NCBI GenBank assembly: GCA_037903475.1
Contig: JBAJFG010000423.1
Coordinates: forward strand, 310,001 to 374,000
Reading direction: 5' to 3'
DNA from: Ancylostoma caninum
Lineage: Eukaryota > Nematoda > Chromadorea > Rhabditida > Ancylostomatidae
Length of the DNA: 64,000 bases
A program made the position numbers and the translations under genes. Position 1 is the stretch's first letter, and every line of letters begins with the position of its first letter. Below the pieces are notes generated by a model. The model was not told where the DNA came from. It ran no database searches and saw only the letters and a list, made by a program, of their open reading frames with translations. Below, in pieces: positions 20,100 through 34,187 of the stretch.

Positions 20100-21933
20100 G
20101 GCTCGGAATACGAGATAGCTCCTGGAATCGCGTATTTGAAAGAGACTCCCGAGAGGTTTGTTCTAAAACTGAATTTTTCTAGACAACCACGCATGTGTCT
20201 CAGCATGTTCTAATGGAATCACAGCTCGAAGAAATGTTGCGTAATGTCTCAGATGCATTCCGTCAACTTTTCTAGTCTCGGTTAATGTCTATAATTATAT
20301 TGTTTTGTGCAGTTGTGTAAACCGTTCATTTAAAGCAGTTTTGCTTTGTAACTTTAACTTTTAACTTTGATAATGGTATTTTTCTATGACGAACTCATAG
20401 TGAAAGTTTTTCTGGAAGTAAATTTGAAGTAGCAGAAGTATATTATTAGCGGCAGCTGGGTATTACAACTAATTGGTTTTAGATTATTTGCATTGCCCCA
20501 ATGCTTCCGTTCTGTAGGTAGTATTGAACTCCAGCAGAGTTTTGTTTTATTGAAAATCTTTACTTAATGTTCATTTTATTGGAAATCTTTACTGAATGTT
20601 CAGAGTTCGTGCTGAGGCTGCGCGTACAAAAGAGTCTTCTTCTGATGGTAATGAACAAAGAAGTAGACACGCTGAAGAGGTTTGCACGTTCTCCATCTTC
20701 CAGATATTATCCTACTTCTTCGTTTTCACAGTTTATTCGTCTAGGCCTACTCTGGTCCTTTGACACCGGGCAGAGTGACGTTAGTGGAAACACCCCATAG
20801 GTATGCTCTTCATATTCTTAGAACAATTCAAGCAGATTTTATTCATTGTTTTTTCTTTTCTTTCCAGTAGCTAATAGTGCAATTGTGAACAATTGTAGCA
20901 GGTAGGGGTGTGCGGAGAAACAGCTACTTTCCTCGAAGAGCTAGACTTTTAAGGGCTTACCAACAAGTTATGTTTCTTGGCAGCTAGCTGCTTTTCAGGC
21001 ATAAAAAGAATCGTGTATCTCATAACGAGATGTACTGCCCCATCTCTTGCTCTGAGAGTTATAGTTGGTGGTGAGACAGTTTTTAGTGCTGTGTTTAGAA
21101 ATATTCATTCCAAATATGAGAAGGAAAAGCGTACTCAGCCAGTCTTCGAATACTTTGCTTTTGTGTTTATGATATTTTTGCATCTCGTAGGAGTATTTTT
21201 CAGGCAGCAGGTCACGACTGCTGAAATTGGTCAGGGTGACGTGCTAGAAAGACGCTACGTAAGTTTTACATTTTCAGTTATTTGCATAAGACGATGTTTT
21301 ACGCAGTTTTCTTTGCAGCGTTCTCTGCCTGCTGACCTAGCAACACCTGGGATCCCTGTGGATTCAATACCGCTTGCAGCAGATGTGACGCTCCCAGAGT
21401 ATGATCGTTACAGAGAATCTCGCAGTTCTGTTTTGGAGCAGGCGCGTCGAATGACTCAAGGAACTGATGGCATGGGTATGTTTCAGGATTCTTCTAGGAG
21501 TATTCAAACAGGATGTGTACGTATGTGTTTAGAAGGCCGTCCTTCATCGGTACAGCTATACGATCCCATTCAGCTGGGAGATGTCTCGCAGTTATCGACG
21601 TTAAATGCTTCCGGAAGGTTGGTTGTTAAACTAGTCTTCCAAGTATCGTTCTTGCGCCCTGTTCTATACCCAGTTTCACTTGATCTTTAGACAACTTTCG
21701 CTATCTCCGTCGTTGCAGGAGAAGATAAGATCAGAGGAAAGTCGCCTTTTAATGGAGTATGTACATCATTTCTTCACAGTGAAACCTCTCTGGATACTAT
21801 CCTCTTGAGTTCGCGGCCGTATTTTTAGTGCAGCAAGAGGCGCAAACAGACCCATTCCCTTGTCGACTCTGATCCCGCATTCTACGACGTCGAAGAAACG
21901 TGCTGCTGCTGTGTTTTCAACGCTGCTCTGTGA
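20100..21933 (+). CDS. Last seven exons of an unrecognised gene with a CCCC tail
   Basis: Seven exons splice in consistent phase: 20100-20155, 20604-20679, 20745-20800, 21204-21258, 21319-21475, 21719-21756 and 21829-21933. They total 543 nt, giving 180 codons and a TGA stop. All introns are GT-AG. The protein part is hydrophilic and probably disordered: GSEYEIAPGIAYLKETPERV, a Ser/Glu/Arg stretch, SGPLTPGRVTLVETP, then LPEYDRYRESRSSVLEQARR. It ends in DSDPAFYDVEE followed by TCCCCVFNAAL. Four adjacent cysteines near the C-terminus could be S-acylated, which is inference. The exon phases strongly support a real gene, but no domain is recognised and the 5' exons were not found. They may lie left of the Penelope cluster, which would then be an intronic insertion. 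Confidence 0.6.
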
Positions 21934-24900
21934 GTTTCTTGAGTTTTGCAACTCATAAGATTTTTCTTCAACTGAGCAAGTTCATTTATTGCATGAGGTA
22001 ATGTTAGTGGCGAATGGGAATAGGAAGGGTAGTCCAAGAGTTTCCACGGCAGCTAGTGATTGAAAAGGACGTCAGTGGTATGAAATCGGCGCTACACTCC
22101 AGATGAAGCGCAGCAATATGCATCGCAGGCGCAGGCGACTGTGATACCGCCGCGTATCGATTGTGAGCGGGGTGTCGCTGCGGCCGTCGATGTCGGGGAT
22201 GGGAGTTCCAACATTACTAGACTTTCGTGTACGGCCGTCGCCTATATCTGCGATTGTGACATCGGTACATATCGACTGTGGGCTGTGACAACCTGGCAGT
22301 GGGTCCATGCATTGAGGAACCCACAGCAGTACCACCAGCCGCAATTAATGGTGCGGTTGCCGGTAGTTGACAGCGTCTGCGCTGCGCAACGCTGCTCATC
22401 GTTAATTCCAGCCTCTGCAAAGCCAGCGCAGCGCACCTTTCACCCGCCCCATCCGCCGCGCGCGATGCGCTTACGTCGCACTGCGTCTTATGCGCTGTGG
22501 AGTAATTCCGGCGCTTCAAAAATGGTAGAAATTAACAACATAAGACAGGAGATACATTCGAATCGAAGTTTACTACTGAATTTTGTGCAATGTTAGGTTG
22601 ATGAAAAATCTTTTCCTTGCATCATTTTTGGTGCAAAGAATTTTCGATTTTTCCTATCACTACTATGAGTAGTCGTATATTGTTTTGTAGCAAATCTCAT
22701 GGCCTTTTCAGGTGCCTCATCTATTTCGAACGAAATTCACATCTTCGTCAAATTTCTAGTTTCGGAACGAAAAGTGCCAAAAAAGGATTTTCTGCCAAAT
22801 TTTGCCTAGTACATGTATAGTAGTACTGCGAAATATGAATAAGTTTTGTAAACGAGCTGTTTCTGCCCTGATAGTCCCATTATTTTGTATATTTTGATAA
22901 GTGTCTCGCATATTACATCACTTCTCTCATTATTAGCATATCCCGTGACAATGAGATTGCAATTCAAAAAACAGAGCTCCTCCGAAATCGATCATAACTG
23001 TTACATCTAATTAATCCATCTAACAGTCGCGTCGGTCGCCGGTGTTGGCGATCCGGCTTCACCAGTATTGGCAATCGGCGTTCGCCAGCGCCACCGACGA
23101 CGACGCAGGTTATACTCCACGTGGACAACAGCTCCAACCCAAACTCAAAAAAGTAGGTGGTTTTGGGTTTAAATTGTTGGAAAATCTGAGAAGAGGATCA
23201 TCATGGTGTTTGTGTATGTATGTGTGTATGTTGTGTATGTGTGTATATATATCAAGCGAAAGATGATTTTCTCTGAGGAATGAAGTTAATCTTCCTTGAA
23301 TAGTGAAGCGCCAAACCAGGAAAAGCTAAGAAAAGAAGACGGAAGGCATTATTAGAAAATATGGCATGGTTATTAGTTCTTTGAAACGAGTACAAAAAAT
23401 GCGAACGAAGCGAGCACCAGGAGAAGTCTGGAAGTCCGGTTAGAAGAAGTTTTACTAGCCTGGTTTTGGCTAATGCAGTTCTCATCCGAAACGTCTTCGC
23501 TTAACTCACAAATGACATTATAAACAGAATGACGATATTGCAGTTTAGGGCTGGTCATAATAATTATCAGCCGTTTTAACCCTCTCTTCGTGTTGAGCTG
23601 ATTATGACTTCAGCATGGACGCACGGGATCTTAGCGTTGCAATGAATTCAGATCTTGTGGGCAAAACTGTCATGGAGGCGAAGCAGTACGACCCTTATGG
23701 AGAAATTTGGGTACGTGCTTGTTCTGCCACAACCAGCAGCGATCACGACGTAGATGCAATGCTTTCTGGGGGAAGCGTAATCTCTTAAACTTTGTAAATT
23801 ATTGTCTTCTTTTTCTACTTTGTTTCTGTTGTTTTCGATATATTTTGATTTTTGTCGGTCCAAGACCGGATTAGCTTGGTAAGGTGATAATATTGATCGC
23901 ATGTTCACAAGTTGTGACGTAGTCACACTGTAAAATACGACAATCATCATCTATTTTGTTCCTGTAAATGCTTATTTTTCACTACCTATCAGTTTTTTTT
24001 TTCTAGTAGAATCCTTTCGTTTTTGCTACAACGTTTTATTGTTCTTGTTGTGCGTGCATGCATTCTGTTCCGTTTCGGACCCCCTGTGAATAAAACTTAT
24101 TTTAGCAGCGTAATGACGTAGATCAATACATTTCATATCTAGTATAACGCCATTTGACTGAAGGGATGCTTACGGAGCATAGGCTTGGCCTATACACATT
24201 GCGATTTTCACAGTCCTTCCTCGCGGGCTTGTGGTACGGTTGAATTTCTTTACCTCATTTCTATCCTTGTTACATTATGCCGCATAGTAGCTAGACGTCA
24301 TGTATTAACATCAGACAGCCATAGTTTCACTGCCGATGACGGTATGAATTATTACCAGTTGAATTATGTTTCCCTCCCTAATAACAAAAAATGTGGACGT
24401 AAAAAAGAGGTGTTGCATCCTTATTTACTGTCACTTCAGATAAGCAACAATAACAAACAACAATACTCACATGAAACAACAAACAGTGGAACATTTCAAA
24501 TAGGACAGCAATATGGTACAGAAGCAATTGCACATGAAATATTTGTAGAAAAAATTTGTCCCTAGTTGTAAGGAGACTGAAAAATGAAGATCGCCTTCCC
24601 AGTCAAAGTTAAAAAAAAAGAAAAGCAAAGATCTACGCGGAGGGAAGAAGTGTGTATATGAACTTTTGGGAGGGTGTCGAGAACAAGCTTATCCGTCAAT
24701 TTCTACCACAACCACATTCGTGGTTTTGTTCTCCTTTTTGCCCTTTCTTCCATAAATGCGATGCTGACTTTGTGTAGTGCCTGCAATCCTACATATCGTA
24801 GCTGAAATGAAATTCCACATATTTTAGTTGTAATACAGGCAGTTAGGTGCGTCCGATTCGTTTTGAGAGAGCGATAGCGTATTAGACTTACACTATAGTA

Positions 24901-24962
24901 AGAATAATGCAAGTAATTCTGCGGATATCTATCAGTCCCTAATTAAGCCTGAGAGAACACAT
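21934..24962. other. Intergenic region between the unknown gene and CAP-G
   Basis: GC-rich, self-complementary patches occur at 22080-22500, and a TG/TA microsatellite lies at 23205-23252. A possible element edge with an indigenous polypyrimidine tract lies near 23990. The open frames here show no domain. The two flanking genes converge (plus, then minus), so both 3' UTRs end here. Confidence 0.4.
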
Positions 24963-27900
24963 CTACTCACTTTTTTTGCTCGATTTAGACCTATTGATGG
25001 GAAGAGAGCCCTGCAAAGACATTGTCGATGTCGTCTTCCTTCTAGGCAGCTTCGGCCGTTTTTGACTCACAGACTTCTGAAGGTGCATATAGTGGAAATG
25101 AAAAAAAAAAACATCTAGATATGGTAAGCTTAGAAAATCGTGGTAACCACGGCGAGAAAAAGGTAAATTTTACTTTGAAAGGATAAAAATTGGGTGACTT
25201 CCCGAAACACATCTAGATATGGTAAGTTTAGAAAGTCGTGGTAACCACGGCGAGAAAAAAAAGGTAAATTTTACTTTGGAAGGATAAAAACTGGGTGACT
25301 TCCCGAAACAGACTTCCTCACCGACAATGTTCAAAAATACCAATCGGTGGAGTTAGGAACGGTAAAGGGCAAGAGTCTCATACCTTTTTGCCTTTTGATA
25401 AACTTTTCCATCTTTAATTCCTTTTTTAAAGTAATATTTACCAGCACGTGAAGCACAGCAATAAAAGCGGCATCTGCAGCGCACTTTTTCAATCATTTGA
25501 ATCAAACGCGGCGGAACGATGGAGGGATAGGCACTGACTTGTATATATTAGGTGTTAACATAAATCCTTACGGCTTTTTCAGTTGCGCTTTTTTTTCCGC
25601 CCCCATTGCCATTTTTTTGGACCTATTCCAAGCCCTCTGAAAGCGCTTTTCTTCCTCTACAATCCTATCATCATGTCGTTACACAGAAAATTGAATTAGA
25701 TAAATTTTAGGCGTAAGAATAAAAACACCAATTTGGGGTAAAAAATTCGTTTCCTCCTTGTATTCCATAGGGACCAGAAAGCACTCAATGCTCTTTGAAC
25801 GCGTAAGCTCTGCAGAATTATAAACGCCGAAGAACATCATTAATGGAAATGTAGTAGGTCCAATCTAGCGATGCTGGCAAGGGTGGGGTCCGCCGCTGTC
25901 ATCGGGTAAGATGAAGAGACCCTTGCATTTGGATTTCTTAACAGAACTACTTGTTCTTTGAGACGTATAATGTCCACCTGCTACATACGATTCCTCTGGA
26001 TGTATGTGAGATGCCCCCATTCCATTCACAGTGTGGGTGTGTTGCCAGTTAAAGTGTCACTATGAAGGTGGTGTGGTACTGAAGTCCGGACTACTGGCCT
26101 CCTTAGGATGTTATTTTTAAAAAATCACAATGGGGCTCACTTGAGCAGACTCGAAATCGCCCTCATCGCTCTCGACAATAGACACTTCGGCATTGTTCAC
26201 ATTCTGCAACCGATAAAGCTCGGAAAGTGACTTCTTAACAGTTGCAACCATCTCCCTTGACGGAATAGGTGTCATCGCTTGCAATTCTGATGGATTTTGT
26301 GTTGGAATGCGAGAGCTCGGCTCACCTAAAATAAGCGAAAATCGACTGTATATAGTATAAGCGACGTTCTACTGTACACAGACGTTTGATAGATCTTGAA
26401 ATCTTCGGTGTTTTTGGCGTTTTCGGAGAGAATTTCACGGACCAACTTGGATCCCAGTCTTCAGAGATTTCTCGCTTTAGTTTCTTTTTGAAAATTCTCT
26501 GCAATATGGAAAAGGTGGGATAAAAAACAATGAAATAGATAAAATAAACAGTAAAATAGTTCTTAACAGAAGAAATGCACAGCATACTTGTTCAAATTTG
26601 CAATTCCTTCGTCTCATTAGGTTTTCCACGCTGCCAGCGAAACGCCTGACCGGAGCTGCCAGCCTTACCAGCCCCTCCTTCTCAATTACCTAGATGGCAG
26701 AAATTCCGAGATGTCCTAATTGAGAAGTTCCTTAGCAAGATGTTCCAAGTCAAAGGAAAAGGATATCGAAATGATACAGAAATCGAAGCGACGACTCATC
26801 ACGACCTCCAGGGCAATGCCAATGTGGGAATGTAACGGCGGTAAAGACGATGTATCAACATCTTGAATATGAAGTGTAGAGAGGATATTCGCCAAACAGC
26901 GCGCTGTAGAGCCCCAGGGCTCCAAAAGCATGCGATTCAATATTCCACGACAAAGCAGCATTGAAGAAAATATCTGTACAAATTCAACCAGCATCAATAT
27001 CACATAATCGAATGTGGATGCAACAATAAAGCTCCTACTTTGACCTCCTCGCTTCCCGGTACGGCAACTTCTTTACCAGCTTTGCTGCGAGTCTTTTTGG
27101 TATGAGAACTCGATCCATTCTCAAGAAATTCGCGAATATAAGAAGACAAGGCGGATATGGGATTCGCTTGATTTGATGACTCTTCTGATTGCACTTTTGC
27201 CACACACCATAAGAATGCCATCACAGTTTGCACACTAAATGACGTACACATTAGGAAAACTAAAAAATGACACAAATACGAATGTGAGCCATACTAACCT
27301 GAACATCTTTCCTTGCTTGATAAAGCCAGCCATGAATGAAGAAACCACTTCTTCTAGTTTTTGATTTTTTGATTCAATCGTTCTTAAATAAGCTTTAACA
27401 ACAGCACGGAAAATCTCCGAAAAAAAAACATAGGCTTGAGATTACAGAATGGATTAAGAAAAGAACACGAAAAGGACGACTGGATACCTCAGAAGCATCC
27501 GACCTAGCATTGCTGGCCAGTTTAGCGACATCGAGGTTAGGACACGGAGACATGTGAATGCAAGCGATGGCAGAACAGCATCACTCTATGTGACATCAGC
27601 TTGGCACAACAAGAAAGGCTCTAGACCACAAAAGTATGAACATACCACACTATCAAAAGTGTCTTCGAACAGTTTTGCCAACTGTTCTGAACTTTTCCTT
27701 TCAACAGGTGGTATTGTTTCATCCTGAGATCCGTAAACTGGATCCTCTCCAAACATTAGCTTGGCGATTGCAGAAAAACCAAAAACAGATATAATATCAG
27801 CTAAAGCAGCAAGAGCAGAATCCTGAAAATGGTACCAGCTTGTATACTTCTAAATGAACGTAGCGAACAGGAGGACGGTAATGGCAGAAACAAGGGGGGG

Positions 27901-30900
27901 GGGGAGGGGTGGAAAGAAGTGGGGTCTTTTCCACCCAATATAAACGAACGGAACTTACTTCACAAATTAAATACCTAGAAAATGATTACAACGACAATAA
28001 TTATAATAAATAAAGAAGTTAGAACTTCTGTTCTGAACAAAAGTAATTTAGAACTGAAGTTTTAACTATTTTACGTTCTCAAAAATTTTTCGACCCATTT
28101 CTAATCACATCCCCTCCCCTTCCACACCATCCCGCAACTTGTGGGGCAGTGATGTTTTTGAGCTCCAATTCTTAGATTAGCACTACATGTTAAGGAAAAC
28201 CAAAACGTATAGATTGATTGTGAAAAATGAATTCGTGTTTGAAAGAACGCCAACCAACCTTCACTTCACATACGTCAGTTTCGAGAGATTGATGCAAAAT
28301 GGACAAATGATCTCTCATAATATGTTCATCAAGACAACTTGCAAGGCCAATTATTCTGATACATAGAGAACGGCATTCAATGGATGGTGCATTCGAGAGA
28401 CGACCTGTCTGGAAAAGAAAACAATATCAGATTATTACTATTGCGGCATATAGTTGAAAACTCTAATGCTAAGATGTCGCAGTTTTGCTGAAAAAAAAAA
28501 CTTTGACCCATCCCTGAGCATATATTTTACCTTCCATGGATAAGGTGAGCGAAGCACATCAAGAATAGGTTGCTTATTCTCAACAACACTTTGCAACAAA
28601 TTAACAAAATATCCTATGGAAAACAACGTACCATCATGATCAGTAAAAAATCATAGTCATCCGGGAACTGCTGAACAACCCCTTCAGCCAACACTGCATG
28701 AATAATCGTAGCCGCACGTGTTGCTTCATAAACTGAGCATCTGCTTATCAATGCAGATAGAACCTGGGTTCCAACTTCGTGTTGCGAGTTCTCCTTGGTA
28801 ACTTCTCCTTGTAGGAAATGTGCTGATGTATCTCGTGCCCACATCAATGTGTCCTTAATGATCTGGTTACTAAAGTTGGCTCTTCATTGTATGCTCCGTT
28901 CCTTCACTATGGAACGATAAACCAGAAAGACTGCTTTAATTTCCGAAAACATGACCTCTGCCGGGTATTACCTCGTAATGGCCAGTCGGCTGGTCCAACT
29001 GCTCAAGCACTTCTCGGACGGCAAAATCGACAAGAGTTGGGGTAGGATGAATGCCAGGATGTGCAGCTACGTGGTGCAGCATTTTACGCCAAGAATCCCT
29101 GTGAAGTAGCAGCACGAAAATACGGAAATTAATTTTCACCTTGCACTTTGGCAATGGAAAAAGCTTACTTTCCAAGGTCGCATGAATTATCAACAAGCCT
29201 CAGCATATAGCAAAGTTGACGTATACTAAATTCGTTAAAAGCCAAGTCTTCCTCATCTTCTAAGGTATGCAGAACGAAGCTGAATTCAAGCGATTTTATT
29301 ACAACAGCAACGGGAAGAACTGCAACAGTAACTTCCAACGTGGCATTGTGCACAGCACGGGAGATCACGAAACTTCATATGAAAAGTGGAACAATGGAGA
29401 TGGGTTTGCAAGGCAACAAACAGCCAGACGACATCCACTTTTGTGGTGCATTCTAGCGCAATCTTTTTCACCGTTCTAAGAAAGGGGTTCGAGAAAATTC
29501 ACTTGAGTACCACTGCAAAATTGAAGGGTTTTCAGCAGCAGCAGCAAAAAAAAAAGGATGGCGCACAGTAACAAAAAAGTAAGAGTAGAAGCGTATATGG
29601 CCGAAAACAGAAGTAGAAGCGTGTGAAGCAATGTGTATACACTGAACTCACTTCTCACTCATATCTGCTAAGTCGTGTAGCGTAGGTAGAAGCTTGAACA
29701 GCATTTTATCAAGTGTGGCAAATTGTTCTGGCTTCCTGTACAGCGAACACAAATGTTCAGTCACACAACGGTGAAAGAAAAGGCGAAGATAAATGTGTTC
29801 TCCCGAAAGGCTAAAATGCATAACTTGACGGCTACAATAAATATCGTGATCCACATTTCCATGGTGAACATGTCATGGAATTATGAATATTTCCGGAAAT
29901 GACTGATAGCGCACCGCTTCAACTCCCCAGGAAGCGAATGAGCGTGAAGGACAGCTAGATCCTCGCGTTTTTGGGCAGGCATAGTTAAGAGATACTTTAA
30001 ATACTCCTCACCGTCGTCCTTTTCCCGTAAAACATGCCCCATATGGCATGATATCGCAAAAGAAACCTTTGAATAAATAACTCGATAGCAAGAACTGAAC
30101 TGATTGAACATACTCTATTCTAACATACCACTTTCACTACTATCTCCTCATCAAGTAATGGATCTATATATTGTAGTAACTTGAAAGGAAAGGCGATTGT
30201 ATGATTTCCCAGAAACTTCCTAGTAATTGACGTCTCTTCAACGGTGTCTATTCCTTCATGACAGTTCTCCAGCCACTTAGGTACAAGCAATTGTGACACC
30301 ATCAGTCGAATTATAGCTGGAAATAAAGTCCACCAGCGATCTAAGAATTGACAGCAAATAAAAATAAAAGAACTCGATGAAGTTTAGAAAATGAGAGGAT
30401 TCATCAATACTTTCTGCGCAAGTATTTCAGTGACTAGAGAAACATGCAACAAAAAATTAAGCACTATTCTAGCTAAGGGACAAAACCAACAGTTTTCGTC
30501 ATTCATCATAAGACGAAGAAGTCGCATTCTGGTATCCACAGTGAACGCACGAATGTGTGTCGATCTAACCAAGTGTTCCACGAGAGCCTTGCGCACCTAT
30601 TGAATAAAAGAATCAAAACTTGATATTTTGATGAATGTGAGGATAAAATTCCAAATAATCCCATTCGCTACAATGGCGACAATCTATTTGGAAGCCTCTT
30701 ACATCGGAATCGTTCTCATTTTCAAGATATGAGAGGCAACTTTCGATATCCTGAGCTGTGCGCAGAACGAGCGATTGAATGGCTGCTTGACGGACTTCGA
30801 CTGCAGAGTCGCGTAACGATTCAAACACCACTGCAAAAAAGAAAGAAGAGATAAGATTAAAGAATAACTATATACACCCGGTTCAGACAAGGCCCACACT

Positions 30901-33900
30901 TCGAACGTACAGTCATTAGGAAGGAACTCCTTGTTGTCACCATCAACATAAGAATCGTCGCAAGATGGCAACTGAGATATTGCTCGAACCGCAGCTGCAC
31001 GCACAGCAGCAACCTTAATGCGTACGAGAACAATATATTTTATTCACTCTACTTGACAACAGCGTTCAGGTAACCTTATCTCGCCGTCTTTCCGCGAGAA
31101 GTAGAGCCCAGTGTTTCACGAGAATCGATGGAAGTCCATGGCGTTCTACAGCTATGTCTTCTAAAACTCGATGGATACGTAACGTAAGATCAACAACGAA
31201 TATATCGGTTCACCATCAACGACTTCCAACTCTTGTTGTTCTCTAAGTTCTGCGTCAGCGTACAAAATACACTGCAAGAAGAAACAACACCTTGAACGGG
31301 TCTTATCGTTTGAACTGTGTTTGGCCTGTTAATTTGTATATGATTAGAATTCTCCGCCTTTGAAAACGTTTTCTTTTATGTGCACAAACACTTACCCAGT
31401 CAAGAATTTCGCAAATACATGACAACGGTTTGCTGGTTTCTGCAGAATGGAAGCGCACAACAACCTGAAAAATTCATGATAATAGCTCTTCCCAGCAAAG
31501 GAAAGAAAAGTGAATATATGAGAGCAACAACTTCCACTCGTTCTTGAGGACTATGTTACTAAGGGGAAGCAATGCTCATCCAGCTACACTGGACGTCAAT
31601 GAAGGTGGCCCATCTGCGGCCTCGAGAAAGACGCCGCGCAACCGCGCCGTGCGCACCGGGATCGGTGTCGTCTGCCACCGGAATGCTATTCGTAAGCGCT
31701 TTTCTTCCCGATTCGGTCGAAAATCTTTAAAACGGGTAGAAAATCAGCTAGAAATAGTATAACAGCACCAGAAGACATCAGTTATGGCACGCGCGGCGCG
31801 GCTGCAGGGCGTCCTTCTCCAGGCCGCGGATGGGCCACCGCCATTGACGTCCACTGCAAGTGTGTAGAAGTTTTGGCCCCGGGGGCAGCACCAATTTCAC
31901 AAGAACAAAGGATCAATTAATCACAAACACATGGGAGCCTACCTTGGAGATGAACTGAAACAATGGCAACAGAGCTGAGTGTCCAATTTCGTGAGTGGCA
32001 GTGAAAATATTACAGAGGCCATCACATAGTAACGAAGACGCTGCGATGCGAGTCTAAAATCTTCGTTATTTAGCATTTGGTATCTCAAGAAAGGTAAGTG
32101 ACCAGTAAAGATTAACCGAAACACCTACTCTTGCGAATATGGATAGTGTATCTTCAATAGACTGTTGATCAAAACTTTTGTTTGCTAACACCGAGGTGAG
32201 GTAAGCACATAGATTTTCTAGATCTGCACTGTCCTCAACTATTTCACACTCCATCGCTATAATAAGAAACGAATAAATAGGTTTCCTTTGAAAAATAATT
32301 AGGATAGGCGAGCACCTGATACATCAGACTGAAATGCACTAAGTATACTACTGTCCCCATCGGAACTCGATACATGTCGGATTACATCACTTTCAGAAAA
32401 CATTGAACCAGCAGTGCTATAGAAGCAATTAGCAGGCGTCGGTAGGTTCTATAAAAAATACACCTGAACATCTTCCTGATTAGCAGCTTGATACAATTCA
32501 GCTTGCGAACCCTGACCCACAGTTTTGATTCTTTGACTAAGATCGCATTCCAGTCCCTCGGCTGCATTGCCTCGATACAATAAACTCAGGCACTCGTGGG
32601 GTTACTTACACCAACAGTCGAACCCCTCGTTCATCCCTCACATGTTGCTGTTCCCCCCCCCCCCCGTGCTGGGTTACTCCCCTCACGTGGTGCTGTCCCA
32701 CACATCACTTGCTCAGTTCTTCATAAGATGTGCCCTGTTCGTCCCTTACATGTCACTGCGTGTTAGACGTGTCCTTGCACGTCCACATTATAGCACGCTG
32801 TCGCTCTCCGATAGTGAGCAGGAAGCAAAAACGCGCATGGAATGGCTGAACGCGCATGCGCTTTGTGCGCCGGCGCCCAGTCCCCCTCGTTCAGGATTGT
32901 GCTCAGAACAAGGTTTTTTTTCACAGACTCAAAAACCTTGAAAAAATTTTTTTGGTTGAAAATTGGTACATGGCGGTTATTTGAGGTGCTGTACACGAAT
33001 ATCGTATCCATTTTATACCGTAACCCCATTTTTGTAGGACTACGGTAGGTATACTGTACCTGGCACTATTCCACATTAGAGGCCCCAAGATTTTCAAAAA
33101 AAAAAATTTCACCGAAACTTTTTATAGCAGGGTCATTTGAGGAGCTGAACGGGAATATCGCATTAGTTTTGTACCATAGCCACATTCACGCAAGATTACG
33201 GTAGGCGTGCTGTAGGTACAGTATCTCACGAAATCTCCTCAAATTCTATGTAGAGGGGTTTTTCTAGGCGCTGATCACGATTATGAACATTATTTTGCGT
33301 CACACCTTCGTTTTTTATTCGAAATCGACATTTTCTCCGAATCTCCTACTGAATACCTACCGTATCCCCGTGAAAATGGGGCTACGGTACAAAACCGATA
33401 TGATACTCATGTTAAGCATCTCAAATAACCCCCTTGTCCCAGAACTCAATATCTACATACAAAGAAAAGTATACCTTACTGAAGCTGCGAACTTGCAAGC
33501 TACAATGCAAATCCTTACTCTGGCTAACATTAAAGTCATACCCATTCGAGGGATTCCAAACAGCCTTAAAACATTAGCTTCTGAGATTTATTTCTTTTTC
33601 TGAGATTTAGGATTACTTAGCTGATGATTCTTGTTGGAAGATACCAGTCGCCTACAGAAATGCTAGCACAAAACAAAATAAAGAGATTACTAGTAATATC
33701 TCATATCTCAAATTACGAATAAATAGACCCAAAAGATGAACCAAGTTTTTAGCAATCTTCACTTGGCGAACAAATAACAGTCGGTTAAGCGAACCTCGTT
33801 CAAGCTGTCGATCGTAGACATTGCCTCCTTTTGGGATGTGTTTTGTGGTTTGTTCACACTTGGTTTGAGTGTGGCGTTAGAGAGGACAGTCTCATTACGC

Positions 33901-34145
33901 TCAGATGTCAAAACAGCCTTAAAAAAATGAGAATTGCAAAAAGAGAAACAATATATCGCGGACATAAAAAATGTATAATCGGCTATTGATACCTCATCGA
34001 AGCTGTCATCAGTTGGAGGTAGATAACAACCTGGTGCAACCCCATCCGACTTCGTTGCGGTTGACGGCCTCCAGACACCCCAGAATTTCAGGCGAGACTT
34101 TGCCTATGGGGATGTTAGCACTTTTTCTTTCGAAGAGGAAAGATA

Positions 34146-34187
<42 letters not shown>

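Noticed and set aside
22141..22596. 151-aa ORF in GC-rich DNA
   Set aside because: Long open frames on both strands reflect GC content and partly self-complementary sequence. No motif is recognisable.
32447..32463. A 15-nt intron that would give a more acidic CAP-G exon 6 frame
   Set aside because: Too short for splicing. The 47-nt intron 32417-32463 keeps all following phases consistent and is preferred.
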